64,000 nucleotides of DNA from Rhizobium metallidurans (GCF_014196505.1 NZ_JACIDW010000018.1:1-64000), one strand, 5' to 3'. Counted from the first letter of the stretch, positions 1 through 9,093 are shown. Program-made: numbers and translations. The notes: a model not told the origin generated them from the sequence alone.

Positions 1-251
1 TCCAACGTCGTTTCGCCATGGGCAGCCATCCGCTCGCGGATCCAATCACCATGAGCCAAAAGCTTTGTACCACCAGGCGGGTGTCCCTGCTTGGCGGCGG
101 TCAGGGAACCGCATGACCGATGCAGGATCATCATGTTGTTGACGAACCGGGGCGAAACCCGGAAATGCCGAGCGGCTTCGCGGTTGCTGTGCCCCTCATT
201 CACAAACGCAACGACACGCTCTCGCAACTCGATCGGATGCGGCTTGCCCAT
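1..251 (-). CDS. IS630-family transposase, N-terminal part (runs off the window)
   Basis: The visible 83 residues begin MGKPHPIELRERVVAFV and continue with a helix-turn-helix (NREAARHFRVSPRFVNNMM, about residues 24-42), the N-terminal DNA-binding layout of IS630/Tc1-like transposases of rhizobia. The DDE catalytic domain would lie off the left edge, so I cannot tell whether the protein is intact. The ATG is chosen because a GGAGAT ribosome site sits a few bases upstream. The gene points away from the sarcosine oxidase operon, and its start is about 80 bases from the soxG stop. Family assignment is by recognition of the N-terminal motif. Confidence 0.8.
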   Translation of the reverse strand, partial: MGKPHPIELRERVVAFVNEGHSNREAARHFRVSPRFVNNMMILHRSCGSLTAAKQGHPPGGTKLLAHGDWIRERMAAHGETTL

Positions 252-310
252 GGTGCATCTCCTTCCATGGGATAAGTGAATCATACTTTAAGCCAAACGG
301 GAATCCTGAA
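1..310 (-). mobile_element. End of an IS630-like insertion sequence
   Basis: The transposase start and roughly 50 bases beyond it belong to one end of an insertion sequence. The exact terminal inverted repeat cannot be set because the other end is outside the window; the sequence between about 275 and 320 is where it should lie. IS630 elements normally insert at TA dinucleotides, so the junction should be flanked by a TA duplication. The boundary given is approximate. Confidence 0.55.
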
Positions 311-331
311 TCAGGTTGGCTGCGACATGCT

Positions 332-880
332 TTAGTGCCCCGCATCCTCCGCGCCCTCGGCGAGCAGGCCGAAGACGAAATCCGCGAAGGACCGCCAGCA
401 TTCCACCCGGAACGTATCCTCCTCGGTGCGCAGGAGCACGATCTCGGCCTTGCCGAACAGCGTGCGCGAGCAGGCGCCGACGGGGAAGGCTTCGAGCGAC
501 AGGTCCTGCGGGCAGCCCGTGGAGATCGTGGTCCCGGCGCCGGGACCGGAGACGATGACCGCGACGTTGCGGTGCGAGACGTCGGTCGCGGAATGCGCGA
601 CGCCCACGTCCTTCAGCGCCGCCATCAGGTCGGCGCCGCTTTCGTCGATGACCAGCCATTCGTCGGGCCCGAGCCAGAGCGCGGCGCGGCCGCCCTTGCG
701 GCCGGAGGTCTTCGGCGCGTCAGGAACGGTCACCCCGAGCGCCGACGACAGGGCCGAAAGCGATTCCGCCGGCGCGCGCAGCGCCACGCGCGTCGCGTTG
801 GGCGCCGCCGTCAGCCTGACGCTGGCCGAGCCGCCCTGCTTATTTGCGAGAACGGATGTGCGAACTGCCGTATCAGCCAT
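332..880 (-). CDS. soxG: Sarcosine oxidase gamma subunit
   Basis: Smallest-but-one subunit of heterotetrameric sarcosine oxidase, which oxidises sarcosine to glycine and passes the one-carbon unit to tetrahydrofolate in the cytoplasm. The 182-residue product has the usual length and shows the SoxG/GcvT-like core (for example ALWLGPDEWLVI and TDVSHRNVAVIVSGPGA). A longer in-frame start exists 24 bases upstream, but I chose MADTAVRTS because its ATG overlaps the end of soxA (AATGGCTGA), a typical coupled start. It is the last gene of soxBDAG; the insertion sequence follows directly, so any further operon genes (folate or glycine genes are common here in relatives) are not present. Confidence 0.93.
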   Translation of the reverse strand: MADTAVRTSVLANKQGGSASVRLTAAPNATRVALRAPAESLSALSSALGVTVPDAPKTSGRKGGRAALWLGPDEWLVIDESGADLMAALKDVGVAHSATDVSHRNVAVIVSGPGAGTTISTGCPQDLSLEAFPVGACSRTLFGKAEIVLLRTEEDTFRVECWRSFADFVFGLLAEGAEDAGH

Positions 881-3866
881 TGATGCGGCCTCCTTCCTTG
901 TCAAAGAACACCATGTCCGTCACCTCGACAGCGATCGTCTTGTCCGGCATCGGCACGTAGAGCGTCTCGCCCATGCGGCTGCGACCACCGGCAACGAGCG
1001 CGAACGCGATCGACTTTCCGAGGTTTTCCGACCAGTAGGACGAGGTGACGTGGCCAAGCATCGTCATCGGCTTCGGCTCGTTCGGGTTGGCGACGATCTG
1101 CGCGCCTTCCTCGAGCACCAGCGTCGGATCCTTGGTGACGAGGCCGACCAACTGCTTGCGGCCTTCCTTGACGAGATCCAGGCGCTTCAGGCCGCGAATG
1201 CCGACGAAGTCGGTCTTCTTCTTCGATACCGCCCAGTTGAGGCCGGCATCATCGGGCGTCACGGTGCCATCCGTGTCCTGGCCGACGATGATGTAGCCCT
1301 TCTCGGCGCGCAGGACGTGCATCGTCTCGGTGCCGTAGACGCAGGCGCCGAGCGGCTCGGCGTTGGCCCAGACGGCTTCCAGAACCGACTGGCCGTAATC
1401 GGCCGGCACGTTGATTTCGAAGCCGGTTTCGCCGGTGAACGACACGCGGAAGAGGCGCGCCGGAACGCCCATGACCGTGCACTCGGCAACGCTCATATGC
1501 GGGAAGGCCTCGTTGGAGATATCGACGCCATCAACCAGCGGCGCGATGATCTCGCGCGCCTTCGGACCCTGCACGGCGATAACAGCCCACTGCTCGGTCA
1601 CCGAGGTCAGCCACACCTTCAGATGCGGGAACTCGGTCTGCAGATAGTCTTCCATGTGGTTCAATACGCGCGGCGCGCCGCCCGTCGTCGTCGTCACGTG
1701 GAAGCGATCGGCGGCCAGACGCCCGACGACACCGTCGTCATAGACGAAGCCGTCGTCGCGGGTCATGATGCCGTAGCGGCACTTGCCGGGCTTCAGCGTA
1801 TCCCAGGCGTTGGTGTACATCAGGTTCATGAACTCGGCGGCATCGGGGCCGACGACCTCGATCTTGCCGAGCGTCGAGGCATCGAACACGCCGGCCACAT
1901 CGCGCGCCGTCTTGCATTCGCGCGAGACCGCCTGGTGCATGGTTTCGCCGGCGCGCGGGTAGAACCAAGCGCGCTTCCAGTTGCCGACATCCTCGAACAC
2001 CGCGCCCTGGGCTTCTTCCCACTGGTGCAGCGGCGTCTTGCGCGTCGGGTCGAACAGCTCGCCACGCGAATGCGCGATCAGCGTGCCGTAGGTCACCGGC
2101 GTATAGGGCGCGCGGAAGGTGGTGAGCCCGACCTGCGGGATCTCCTTGCCCAGCATCTCGGCGGCGATCGCCAGACCGTGCATGTTGGAGAGCTTGCCCT
2201 GGTCCGACGCCATGCCGTTTGTCGTGAAGCGCTTGATATGCTCGATCGAGTGCATCCCCTCGCGCACGGCAAGGCGGATATCCTTGGCGCAGACGTCGTG
2301 CTGGAAATCGATGAACGCCTTGGCGCTGGTCTCCGGACCTGCCCCTTCGGCCGCACCGATCATGCCGCCGGTCCACTGATGCGCCTGCTCGGACGAAATG
2401 CTGATCTTGCCGGTGGGCGCCTTGCCGGCGGCCTGCGCCATCAGCTCGCCCGCTGCCAGCGATTCCTCGATCGTGCGCTGCAGGTCGTCGGTGCCGTTGC
2501 AGGCGCCGACGGAGAGGCAATCCTGGGCATAGGTGCCGGGCAGGAAGCGCTGCGTTTCCGGCTCGAACTTCACCTTCCCGCGCGACTGCGAGAACAGGTG
2601 CACCGAAGGCGTCCATCCGGCCGAGACCAGCAGCGCGTCGACCGCGATCTTGCGCGGCGAGCCACCGCCGTTGCGGGCGACGGTCATCGATGCGATGCGC
2701 AGCTTGCCCGAGGTGTTGACGACCGACTGGCCGGTGAGAACGTCGATACCCAGCGAACGGGCCTCGGCCAGAACATCGGCGCCCGGCGTCTGCCTGGTAT
2801 CCACGATCGCCGCGATCTCGACGCCGGCGCGCTTCAGGTCGAAGGCTGCCTCGTAGGCCGAGTCGTGCGCCGTATAGACGCCGACCTTCTGGCCGACGGC
2901 AACGCCGTACTGGTTGAGATACATGCGCGCGGCCGATGCCAGCATGATGCCCGGACGGTCGTTGTTCGGGAACACCATGTGGCGTTCGATGGCGCCATTG
3001 GCGAGGATCACGCGCTTGGCGCGCAGCTGCCACAGACGCTCGCGCGGCAGATGGCGGCTCGGGTTGGCGATATGGTCGGTCACGCGCTCGGCGAGACCGA
3101 CGAAATTGTGGTTGTAATAGCCGAAAGCGGTGGTGCGGGTCAGAACCTGCACATTGTCCATCGCCTTCAGGCTGGCGACCGTCTTCTGCGCCCACTCGTA
3201 GCCGGAAAGGCCATCGATCTTGACGCCGCTGTCATAGCGCAGCGCGCCGCCGACCTCGGCCTGCTCGTCGCAGAGGATGACCTTGGCGCCGGTCTGCGCC
3301 GCGGCGAGTGCCGCCGAAAGACCAGCCACGCCGGCGCCGACGACGAGCACGTCGCAATGCGCGTAACGGCCGGCATAGTGATCCGGATCGGCTTCCTTCG
3401 GCGCGACGCCGAGGCCGGCCGCGCGGCGAATGATCGGCTCGTAGAGGCTCTTCCAGGCAGCCTTCGGCCACATGAAGGTCTTGTAGTAGAAGCCGGCCGC
3501 GAAGAACGGCGACAGCAGGTTGTTGATGCCGCCGATATCGAATGAAAGCGACGGGAAGCGGTTCTGCGATTCGACGATCATGCCGTCGAACACTTCCTGC
3601 ACCGTGGCGCGCACGTTCGGCTGCTTGCGGGCGGCATCGCGCGACACGTCGATCAGCGCGTTCGGCTCCTCGGCGCCGGCCGACAGAATCCCGCGCGGGC
3701 GGTGATACTTGAACGAGCGGCCGACCAGATGGATGTTGTTGGCAATGAGAGCCGAGGCGACGGTGTCACCCTCGAGCGCGGTATAGGTCTTGCCGTCGAA
3801 GGTGAAGCGCGCGGTCTTGGCGGGCGTCAGGCGGCCCTTGCCTGATATGCGGTTCGCAGCACTCAT
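873..3866 (-). CDS. soxA: Sarcosine oxidase alpha subunit
   Basis: Largest subunit (997 residues, normal length) of tetrameric sarcosine oxidase. Order of domains: an N-terminal ferredoxin-like fold (about 18-110) that lacks iron-sulphur cysteines, as in this family; an NAD-binding Rossmann domain with GAGVAG at 177-182 and the following acidic strand end (ILCDEQAEVGG); a second pyridine-nucleotide-disulfide-type region; and a C-terminal GcvT-like tetrahydrofolate-binding aminomethyltransferase half from about residue 600, which makes methylene-THF. The start overlaps the soxD stop by four bases (ATGA) and the end overlaps soxG, so translation of D, A and G looks coupled. Confidence 0.96.
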   Translation of the reverse strand: MSAANRISGKGRLTPAKTARFTFDGKTYTALEGDTVASALIANNIHLVGRSFKYHRPRGILSAGAEEPNALIDVSRDAARKQPNVRATVQEVFDGMIVESQNRFPSLSFDIGGINNLLSPFFAAGFYYKTFMWPKAAWKSLYEPIIRRAAGLGVAPKEADPDHYAGRYAHCDVLVVGAGVAGLSAALAAAQTGAKVILCDEQAEVGGALRYDSGVKIDGLSGYEWAQKTVASLKAMDNVQVLTRTTAFGYYNHNFVGLAERVTDHIANPSRHLPRERLWQLRAKRVILANGAIERHMVFPNNDRPGIMLASAARMYLNQYGVAVGQKVGVYTAHDSAYEAAFDLKRAGVEIAAIVDTRQTPGADVLAEARSLGIDVLTGQSVVNTSGKLRIASMTVARNGGGSPRKIAVDALLVSAGWTPSVHLFSQSRGKVKFEPETQRFLPGTYAQDCLSVGACNGTDDLQRTIEESLAAGELMAQAAGKAPTGKISISSEQAHQWTGGMIGAAEGAGPETSAKAFIDFQHDVCAKDIRLAVREGMHSIEHIKRFTTNGMASDQGKLSNMHGLAIAAEMLGKEIPQVGLTTFRAPYTPVTYGTLIAHSRGELFDPTRKTPLHQWEEAQGAVFEDVGNWKRAWFYPRAGETMHQAVSRECKTARDVAGVFDASTLGKIEVVGPDAAEFMNLMYTNAWDTLKPGKCRYGIMTRDDGFVYDDGVVGRLAADRFHVTTTTGGAPRVLNHMEDYLQTEFPHLKVWLTSVTEQWAVIAVQGPKAREIIAPLVDGVDISNEAFPHMSVAECTVMGVPARLFRVSFTGETGFEINVPADYGQSVLEAVWANAEPLGACVYGTETMHVLRAEKGYIIVGQDTDGTVTPDDAGLNWAVSKKKTDFVGIRGLKRLDLVKEGRKQLVGLVTKDPTLVLEEGAQIVANPNEPKPMTMLGHVTSSYWSENLGKSIAFALVAGGRSRMGETLYVPMPDKTIAVEVTDMVFFDKEGGRING

Positions 3867-4204
3867 TTCGCTTCTCCTTCGAGCTGCTCATAGGTCTCGA
3901 CGGGAGCATGGGGCGCGGCGGCGGCACCGATATCGGGCTTCGGCTCGCCGGCCTTGTACGTCATGATGAACTTGTCGCTGATCGTGTCGCGCGCCGCGTT
4001 GAAGAAGCGGCCGCATCCGTGCTGGTGGCGCCAGCGTTCGAAGATCAGCCCCTTCGGGTTGTCGCGCAGGAAGAAATACTCCTCGAACTGTTCGTCGGAG
4101 ATTTCGGCGATATTGGTCGGGCGGGCGATATGCGCGTCGCCGGCGCCGCGGAATTCGAGCTCGGAGCGCTCTTCCTGACAGTATGGGCAATAGATAAGAA
4201 GCAT
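3863..4204 (-). CDS. soxD: Sarcosine oxidase delta subunit
   Basis: Small zinc-binding subunit of tetrameric sarcosine oxidase. The 113-residue product opens MLLIYCPYCQEERSE and carries Cys6, Cys9 and a later HQHGCGRFF (His62, Cys64), matching the CysCysHisCys zinc site of SoxD. It is slightly longer than many homologues because of a C-terminal tail rich in Ala/Pro. It lies 12 bases after soxB and overlaps soxA by four bases. Confidence 0.94.
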   Translation of the reverse strand: MLLIYCPYCQEERSELEFRGAGDAHIARPTNIAEISDEQFEEYFFLRDNPKGLIFERWRHQHGCGRFFNAARDTISDKFIMTYKAGEPKPDIGAAAAPHAPVETYEQLEGEAK

Positions 4205-4216
4205 GATGTCCTCGTG

Positions 4217-5470
4217 TCAGTGCGCGACGGCTGCGGCGGCGGCTTCGTCGATCAGACGGCCGGTGCGGAAGCGGTCCAGCGTCAGGCCGGCATTGAACTT
4301 GTGCGCCTCGTCGCGGGCGATGAGGTGCGCGAAGAGATTGGCCGAGCCCGGCGTCGCCTTGAAGCCGCCGGTGCCCCAGCCGCAGTTGACGTAGAGCCCC
4401 GGAACCGGCGTCTTCGACTGGATGGCCGAACGATCCGGCGTGTTGTCGACGATACCGCCCCACTGGCGCATCATCTTGACGCGGCGGAACATCGGGAAGA
4501 GCTCGCAGATGGCATCGAGCGTATGCGTGATGATCTGCAGGCCACCGGTCTGGCTGTAGGAATTGTACTGGTCGGTGCCGGCGCCGATGACGAGCTCACC
4601 CTTGTCGGACTGCGAGATATAGGCATGCACCGTGTTGGACATGACCACGCAGGGGAAGATCGGCTTCAAGGGCTCGGAGACAAGCGCCTGCAGCGGGCTC
4701 GATTGCAGCGGCACGCGCACATCGGCCATCTTCATGATCGTGGTCGTGTGGCCGGCGGCCGAAACGCCCACCTTCTTGGCGCCGATGAAGCCGCGCGATG
4801 TCTCGACACCGGTGACGCGCCCGTCGGGGCCGCGGCGGATGCCGGTCACTTCGCAGTTCTGGATGATGTGGACGCCGCGATCGGACGCCGCGCGCGCATA
4901 GCCCCAGGCAACCGCATCGTGACGCGCCGTGCCGCCGCGACGCTGGAGCGCGGCACCATTGATCGGATAGCGGGCGCTGGCGGAGATATCGAGCGGCGGA
5001 CAATAAGCCTTGGCCTGCTCCGGCGTCAGCCATTCATTGTCGATGCCGTAGAGACGGTTGGCATGGATATGGCGCTTGAAGGACTGCTGGTCGTGCACAT
5101 TGTGCGACAGCATCATCACGCCGCGCGGCGAATACATGACATTGTAGTTGAGATCCTGCGAGAGGTTCTCCCAGAGCTTCATCGAATGCTCGTAGATGTG
5201 CATGCTCTCTTCATAGAGATAGTTCGAGCGGATGATGGTGGTGTTGCGGCCGGTATTGCCGCCGCCGAGCCAGCCCTTTTCGAGCACCGCGACATTGGTG
5301 ATGCCGTGCTCCTTGGCCAGATAATAGGCCGCGCCCAGGCCGTGCCCGCCGCCACCGATGATGATGACGTCGTATTCGGCGCGCGGTTCCGGCGAAGTCC
5401 ACTGCTTGTCCCAGCCCTTGTGCCCTCTGAGAGCCTCACGTGCCACGGCAAAAACCGAATATCTGCGCAT
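4217..5470 (-). CDS. soxB: Sarcosine oxidase beta subunit
   Basis: Flavin-carrying catalytic subunit: FAD oxidises the substrate amine, and covalent FMN passes electrons to oxygen. The 417-residue product has the DAO-type dinucleotide fold YDVIIIGGGGHGLG (Gly-rich turn at about 39-44) and the ARHDAVAWGYARA segment in which His184 corresponds to the residue that binds FMN covalently in characterised homologues. The open frame runs 72 codons further upstream, but MRRYSVFAVAREALRG is the family start and has AGGAGAT just before it. First gene of soxBDAG; about 295 bases upstream are free for the promoter, divergent from the DUF2277 gene. Confidence 0.96.
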   Translation of the reverse strand: MRRYSVFAVAREALRGHKGWDKQWTSPEPRAEYDVIIIGGGGHGLGAAYYLAKEHGITNVAVLEKGWLGGGNTGRNTTIIRSNYLYEESMHIYEHSMKLWENLSQDLNYNVMYSPRGVMMLSHNVHDQQSFKRHIHANRLYGIDNEWLTPEQAKAYCPPLDISASARYPINGAALQRRGGTARHDAVAWGYARAASDRGVHIIQNCEVTGIRRGPDGRVTGVETSRGFIGAKKVGVSAAGHTTTIMKMADVRVPLQSSPLQALVSEPLKPIFPCVVMSNTVHAYISQSDKGELVIGAGTDQYNSYSQTGGLQIITHTLDAICELFPMFRRVKMMRQWGGIVDNTPDRSAIQSKTPVPGLYVNCGWGTGGFKATPGSANLFAHLIARDEAHKFNAGLTLDRFRTGRLIDEAAAAAVAH

Positions 5471-5764
5471 CCGCCTTGATCTCCTTGCGGGGAAAATCCC
5501 CTGTCGCTGGCCATACAAATCGCAAATCCAAAAGCGGCACAACGTTTCTTTTGCGACGCCGACACGCTTTTGTTTTGACACGGCGCAAGATTGCTTGGGA
5601 TGCGGCGGAAAATAAGGCGAAGACCGCCCTTGCGATGCCCGCCGGACGTCATATATCGCCCAGACTGGCGATGTCGCAGATTGCAATCGCCGCCCCCTCG
5701 CCTAGCTTTCCCATGAAGTCACGCGCCGCCACCGTGCGGCAATGGCGAGAAAGGGAGGCAAGGC

Positions 5765-6034
5765 ATGTGCCGGAATATCAAACCCCTGTTCAATTTCGAC
5801 CCGCCGGCAACGGATGCGGAAATCCATGATGCGGCGCTGCAGTTCGTGCGCAAGCTGAGCGGCACAAACAAACCGTCGAAGCGCAACGAGCAAGCCTTCG
5901 AGGCCGCCGTCGCGTCGATCGCGGCCTGCTCCCGCGAACTGATCGACACGCTGGAGACCTCGCAGCCGCCCCGTGACCGCGAGGAGGTCGCCGCCAGGGC
6001 GCGCGCGAAATCGGCGCTTCGGTTCGCATCGTAA
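5765..6034 (+). CDS. DUF2277 family protein
   Basis: An 89-residue cytoplasmic protein of the conserved DUF2277 family, recognised from MCRNIKPLFNFDPPATDAEI at the start and the KPSKRNEQAFEAAVASI and PPRDREEVAARARA blocks. No function is established for the family. A strong GGGAGG ribosome site precedes the ATG. It is followed after 14 bases by the VOC gene on the same strand, a pairing consistent with an operon, and is divergent from soxB. Confidence 0.88.
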   Translation: MCRNIKPLFNFDPPATDAEIHDAALQFVRKLSGTNKPSKRNEQAFEAAVASIAACSRELIDTLETSQPPRDREEVAARARAKSALRFAS

Positions 6035-6048
6035 GGGAGTTCGCGCGC

Positions 6049-6486
6049 ATGACCGTCAGACGCATGGACAATGTCGGCATCGTCGTCGACGACCTCGACG
6101 AGACGATCGATTTCTTTACGGAACTCGGCCTCGAACTCGAGGGCCGGACGACCGTCGAGGGAGAATGGGCCGGACGCATCACCGGGCTCGGCGACCAGCA
6201 CGTCGAGATCGCCATGATGCGCACGCCCGATGGCCACAGCCGCCTCGAACTTTCCCGCTTCATCTCCCCTGAAATCGTCGCCGACCACCGCGACGCCCCG
6301 GTCAACGCGCTGGGCTATCTGCGCGTCATGTTCGCGGTGGAGGATATAGACGACACGCTCGAACGGCTCTTCAAACGCGGCGCCAGCCTCGAAGGCGAGC
6401 TGGTGCAATACAAGGATGCCTATCGGCTCTGCTATATCAGAGGCCCCGGAGGGCTGCTGATCGGCCTTGCGCAGGAACTGGATTAG
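6049..6486 (+). CDS. VOC (glyoxalase/bleomycin-resistance) superfamily protein
   Basis: A 145-residue single-domain vicinal-oxygen-chelate protein. It begins VRRMDNVGIVVDDLDETIDFFTE-like, the first beta-alpha-beta-beta-beta unit, and continues with a second unit around LRVMFAVEDIDDTLERLF and CYIRGPGGLLIGLAQEL. Possible metal ligands are a Glu in DQHVEIAMM and the terminal Glu of the second unit. Substrate cannot be deduced: such proteins include isomerases, dioxygenases and drug-binding proteins. It lies 14 bases after the DUF2277 gene. Confidence 0.85.
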   Translation: MTVRRMDNVGIVVDDLDETIDFFTELGLELEGRTTVEGEWAGRITGLGDQHVEIAMMRTPDGHSRLELSRFISPEIVADHRDAPVNALGYLRVMFAVEDIDDTLERLFKRGASLEGELVQYKDAYRLCYIRGPGGLLIGLAQELD

Positions 6487-6500
6487 GCGCGCCCATCGTC

Positions 6501-7691
6501 TCAATTCGTCAGCCGGCTCGTCGACTTGGTCGCGGCCTCGCCGATCGAGCTGAAGGCCGATGTCAGCGCGTCCATCGTATTCGGTTCGTAGTAGTTGCTG
6601 TCGGAAGAGGCGCAGAATTTCAGCAGCGCCTGACCCTTGTCCGGCGCCATGAAGGCCACCGTGTAGATCTTGATGCCGGCCGCCTTGGCGTTGGAGCATT
6701 CGTCGCGCACCGACTGGTCGAGCTTGCTCACCCAACTGCTGGTATCGCCCGTCATGTCGCCGTCGGTCATGAGCACGATGATGCGGTCCGAACTGGTGTT
6801 GAGCTTCTTCGCCTGCTCGACGCTTTCCGTGTCGGTGCCGTAGAGGTTCTTGGCGATGTTGGCATTCGCCGTTTTCATCGCGGCCGTCGCGTCGGTGCCG
6901 TTGTTTGCCGCGATGACGATGTTCTTCACGTGGTCGCGGGCGTTCGTCGTGCCCCAGGCCATCGGCGACTGCCCCTTGATGCTGCTGGTATAGGAAATCG
7001 CGCCGCTGCGGACATAGCGCGTGTTCGGATCATACTTGTCGAGCGAATCGAACAGCTTGGCCGCGGCGATCTTCAGCGCGTCGATCTTGCTGTAATAGGC
7101 CGGCTGCGTGCCGATGCAGATGCCGAGCAGATAGATCGCGCATTTCGTACCGTTCTGCGTGGTCGTATCTCCGGCCATGGAGCTGGACGCGTCGAGCACC
7201 AGCTCGATCGAGATGCCGTTCTTCGTCGTCCCCGAGCCGCTTGTGGTCTTGCTGGCGGCCGCGACCGTCATCGTATTGCCGGCGATCAGAGCGCTGAGCG
7301 GCGTCAGCGTCACCGGCATCGAGGAAACCACGTTCACCACGAAACTCTTGCCGGACGAGGTGGTCGTGGTCGTGATCGACACCGTGGCCGCCTTCTTCGC
7401 GGCGGCCGCGGCCGTGCTGCCCGCTATGCCCGCGATCTGGCCGGACAGGAAGTCGAGCCCCAGCGCCTTGCCGGATGTCTCGTCGGCCACCCCGTTGGCA
7501 AGCGCCGTCGAGACGGCAAGGGCCGACGCATCCGTCGCCTCCTGCAACTGGCGCTGCGACAAGGAGAGGTTTGCGGTATCGACCGCCAGCCCGGCGACGC
7601 CGACCAGGATAGGCAGCACCAGCGCGGTGGTGATGCCGAAGTTTCCATCCCGGCGCCCAAGAAGACGCTTTATGTCCTGAACGTACAGCAT
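6501..7691 (-). CDS. TadG-like pilus-associated protein with von Willebrand factor A domain
   Basis: A 396-residue protein with an N-terminal TadE/TadG-type segment: a positively charged leader, Gly, then a membrane helix at about 19-40 (FGITTALVLPILVGVAGLAV) followed by the conserved LSLSQRQLQEATDASALA helix. The rest is extracytoplasmic: a low-complexity Ala/Thr stretch (90-155) and a VWA domain with a complete metal-ion-dependent adhesion site, DASSS at 167-171, and a later LMTDGD strand. Family members belong to Flp/Tad pilus systems or stand alone as surface or envelope proteins. No other tad or flp genes are nearby, so this is an orphan copy. Confidence 0.85.
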   Translation of the reverse strand: MLYVQDIKRLLGRRDGNFGITTALVLPILVGVAGLAVDTANLSLSQRQLQEATDASALAVSTALANGVADETSGKALGLDFLSGQIAGIAGSTAAAAAKKAATVSITTTTTSSGKSFVVNVVSSMPVTLTPLSALIAGNTMTVAAASKTTSGSGTTKNGISIELVLDASSSMAGDTTTQNGTKCAIYLLGICIGTQPAYYSKIDALKIAAAKLFDSLDKYDPNTRYVRSGAISYTSSIKGQSPMAWGTTNARDHVKNIVIAANNGTDATAAMKTANANIAKNLYGTDTESVEQAKKLNTSSDRIIVLMTDGDMTGDTSSWVSKLDQSVRDECSNAKAAGIKIYTVAFMAPDKGQALLKFCASSDSNYYEPNTMDALTSAFSSIGEAATKSTSRLTN

Positions 7692-7878
7692 GCCTGAAAA
7701 CGGGCAGGCGGCGCGAAAGTGCCATCGGACGTTGAATCGCGCTTAACCGGAGGTAAGCCGATCGAGGCGTCCGGGTCATTTTAGAACAATGGAATGGATT
7801 GCGGCGGCCGTGGACAGGCCGGATAGCGGCCCGCTCCCGATAGGCATGGCCTGGCGAATGCCGGGAGGAACGACGCGA

Positions 7879-8106
7879 TCAGGCCCGCGACGCGGTCTTC
7901 GGCGTTGCCCGCTTCTTCTTGGCGGGCTCGACCTCAGGCGGGGCTTCGGCAGCGCGCTGCAGGCGGAGAGCCTTGAGCTTCTCCGTCTTCAATTCGCGAG
8001 CCTGGGCCTCGGCTGAAATGATCGCCCTGGCCGTCGTGTCGGTCACGACAGCCTTGTCGCGAGACGAGAGCTTGGCCTGATTGAAGATTTCATTGTCTGA
8101 AGTCAT
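7879..8106 (-). CDS. Small charged hypothetical protein downstream of rpsU
   Basis: A 75-residue cytoplasmic protein without a recognisable domain: an alpha-helical, Ala/Lys/Arg-rich chain (TARAIISAEAQARELKTEKLKALRLQ) ending in a basic tail PAKKKRATPKTASRA. It starts 32 bases after the stop of the rpsU copy on the same strand with a purine-rich site upstream, so co-transcription with rpsU is likely. The helix and tail could bind RNA or the ribosome, but that is inference. I do not recognise a named family. Confidence 0.7.
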   Translation of the reverse strand: MTSDNEIFNQAKLSSRDKAVVTDTTARAIISAEAQARELKTEKLKALRLQRAAEAPPEVEPAKKKRATPKTASRA

Positions 8107-8138
8107 CTGCGCTCTCTATCTCTTCGTTGGGCCGGCTC

Positions 8139-8378
8139 TTAGCGAGCCGGACGCACGGCCTTCTTCGGCGCGGGCAGCAGGCCTTCGCGCTGAAGCTTCT
8201 TGCGGGTCAGCTTGCGCTGGCGGCGAACGGCTTCGGCCTTTTCGCGCACGCGCTTTTCCGACGGCTTTTCATAGGCGCTGCGCGCCTTGAATTCGCGGAA
8301 GAGACCTTCGCGCTGCATCTTCTTCTTCAGGACGCGGAGCGCCTGGTCGACATTGTTATCCCTGACGAGAACCTGCAA
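8139..8378 (-). CDS. rpsU: 30S ribosomal protein S21 (copy 1), TTG start
   Basis: Encodes a 79-residue S21: the family start [20 protein letters not shown] and the YEKPSEKR block are present, with a basic C-terminal tail typical of alphaproteobacteria. The start codon must be TTG: the first residue of the family lines up with it, no ATG lies in frame nearby, and AAAGGAA stands about eight bases before it. A longer frame reaching further upstream has no family support. Differs from the second copy mainly in the middle ([13 protein letters not shown] against [13 protein letters not shown]) and the tail. Confidence 0.95.
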   Translation of the reverse strand: MQVLVRDNNVDQALRVLKKKMQREGLFREFKARSAYEKPSEKRVREKAEAVRRQRKLTRKKLQREGLLPAPKKAVRPAR

Positions 8379-9093
8379 ATTATATTCCTTTCCTGCGGCA
8401 ACGGATTGCCGGTTGTTGACGAGCCGAAAGCTGTTTCCCGCCCTTGGCGCCATGGGTGAGGCCGGGATGACTTGAGCGGCAATCGTCGCGGTTTCGTGTC
8501 TGGCATCGAGGATGCCGGCTAAGTGGTGTCGAAAACGCCTGCGCGATTTCGCGATCGCCTGAGCGACCCTGATATCGAGACCCAGGGCCCCGAAACGGAC
8601 TGAACTGCTACGCCCGGGATCGAGATCCCGAGGCGGCCGGCAAAAAGCCGATCCTCGCAGCGATACCGAAGATCACTTCCAATGCGAGGCATTTCCCGGC
8701 AGTTGCGTGCCGGATATGATCGATTTTGAGAGGAGATCTGACGGAGCCCGATAGGCTCTTTGACAAAGGTCACAAGCAATGGTCGATGGTTGGATTATAG
8801 TGCAAAAGGCGGCCGATGCAAGGAACGAACCCGAATTAGCCGCGACACCCTGGCTTTACGGGGCTTCAGGCTGCCTGACGGCGCGCCATGAGGGTGAAAA
8901 TACCTTTTGCGCGGATACGAGCCTGGATTGCAGGGTTTTTTCGGCTGAAACCCGCTGATCCATATGGACTTCGCCCAAGCGATCTGCTATCCCGCACACC
9001 AATCGCGAGGCGCTGCCGCGCGGAATGAACATTTTTTGCCTCTGCCATCGGGATGATCAGGGGCATCAACCGAACCAAAGGAACGTGATTCTC
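8379..9093. other. 715-base gene-free spacer between the two divergent rpsU genes
   Basis: No credible coding frame is seen. The stretch must contain the two divergent rpsU promoters and long 5' leaders. A short perfect hairpin (CGGGAT, loop CGAG, ATCCCG) lies at 8615-8630. I found no tRNA-like T-loop and no clear riboswitch. A small RNA cannot be excluded. Confidence 0.5.

Noticed and set aside
426-3545. A 1039-codon open frame on the plus strand opposite soxA and soxG.
   Set aside because: It is the antisense shadow of GC-rich sox genes; its protein is rich in Arg, Gly, Asp and His without any family motif.
7741-7756. TTAACCGGAGGTAA as a CtrA box before the TadG-like gene.
   Set aside because: Only the first half matches TTAA; the second half reads TAAG at the right spacing, so the site is not convincing.
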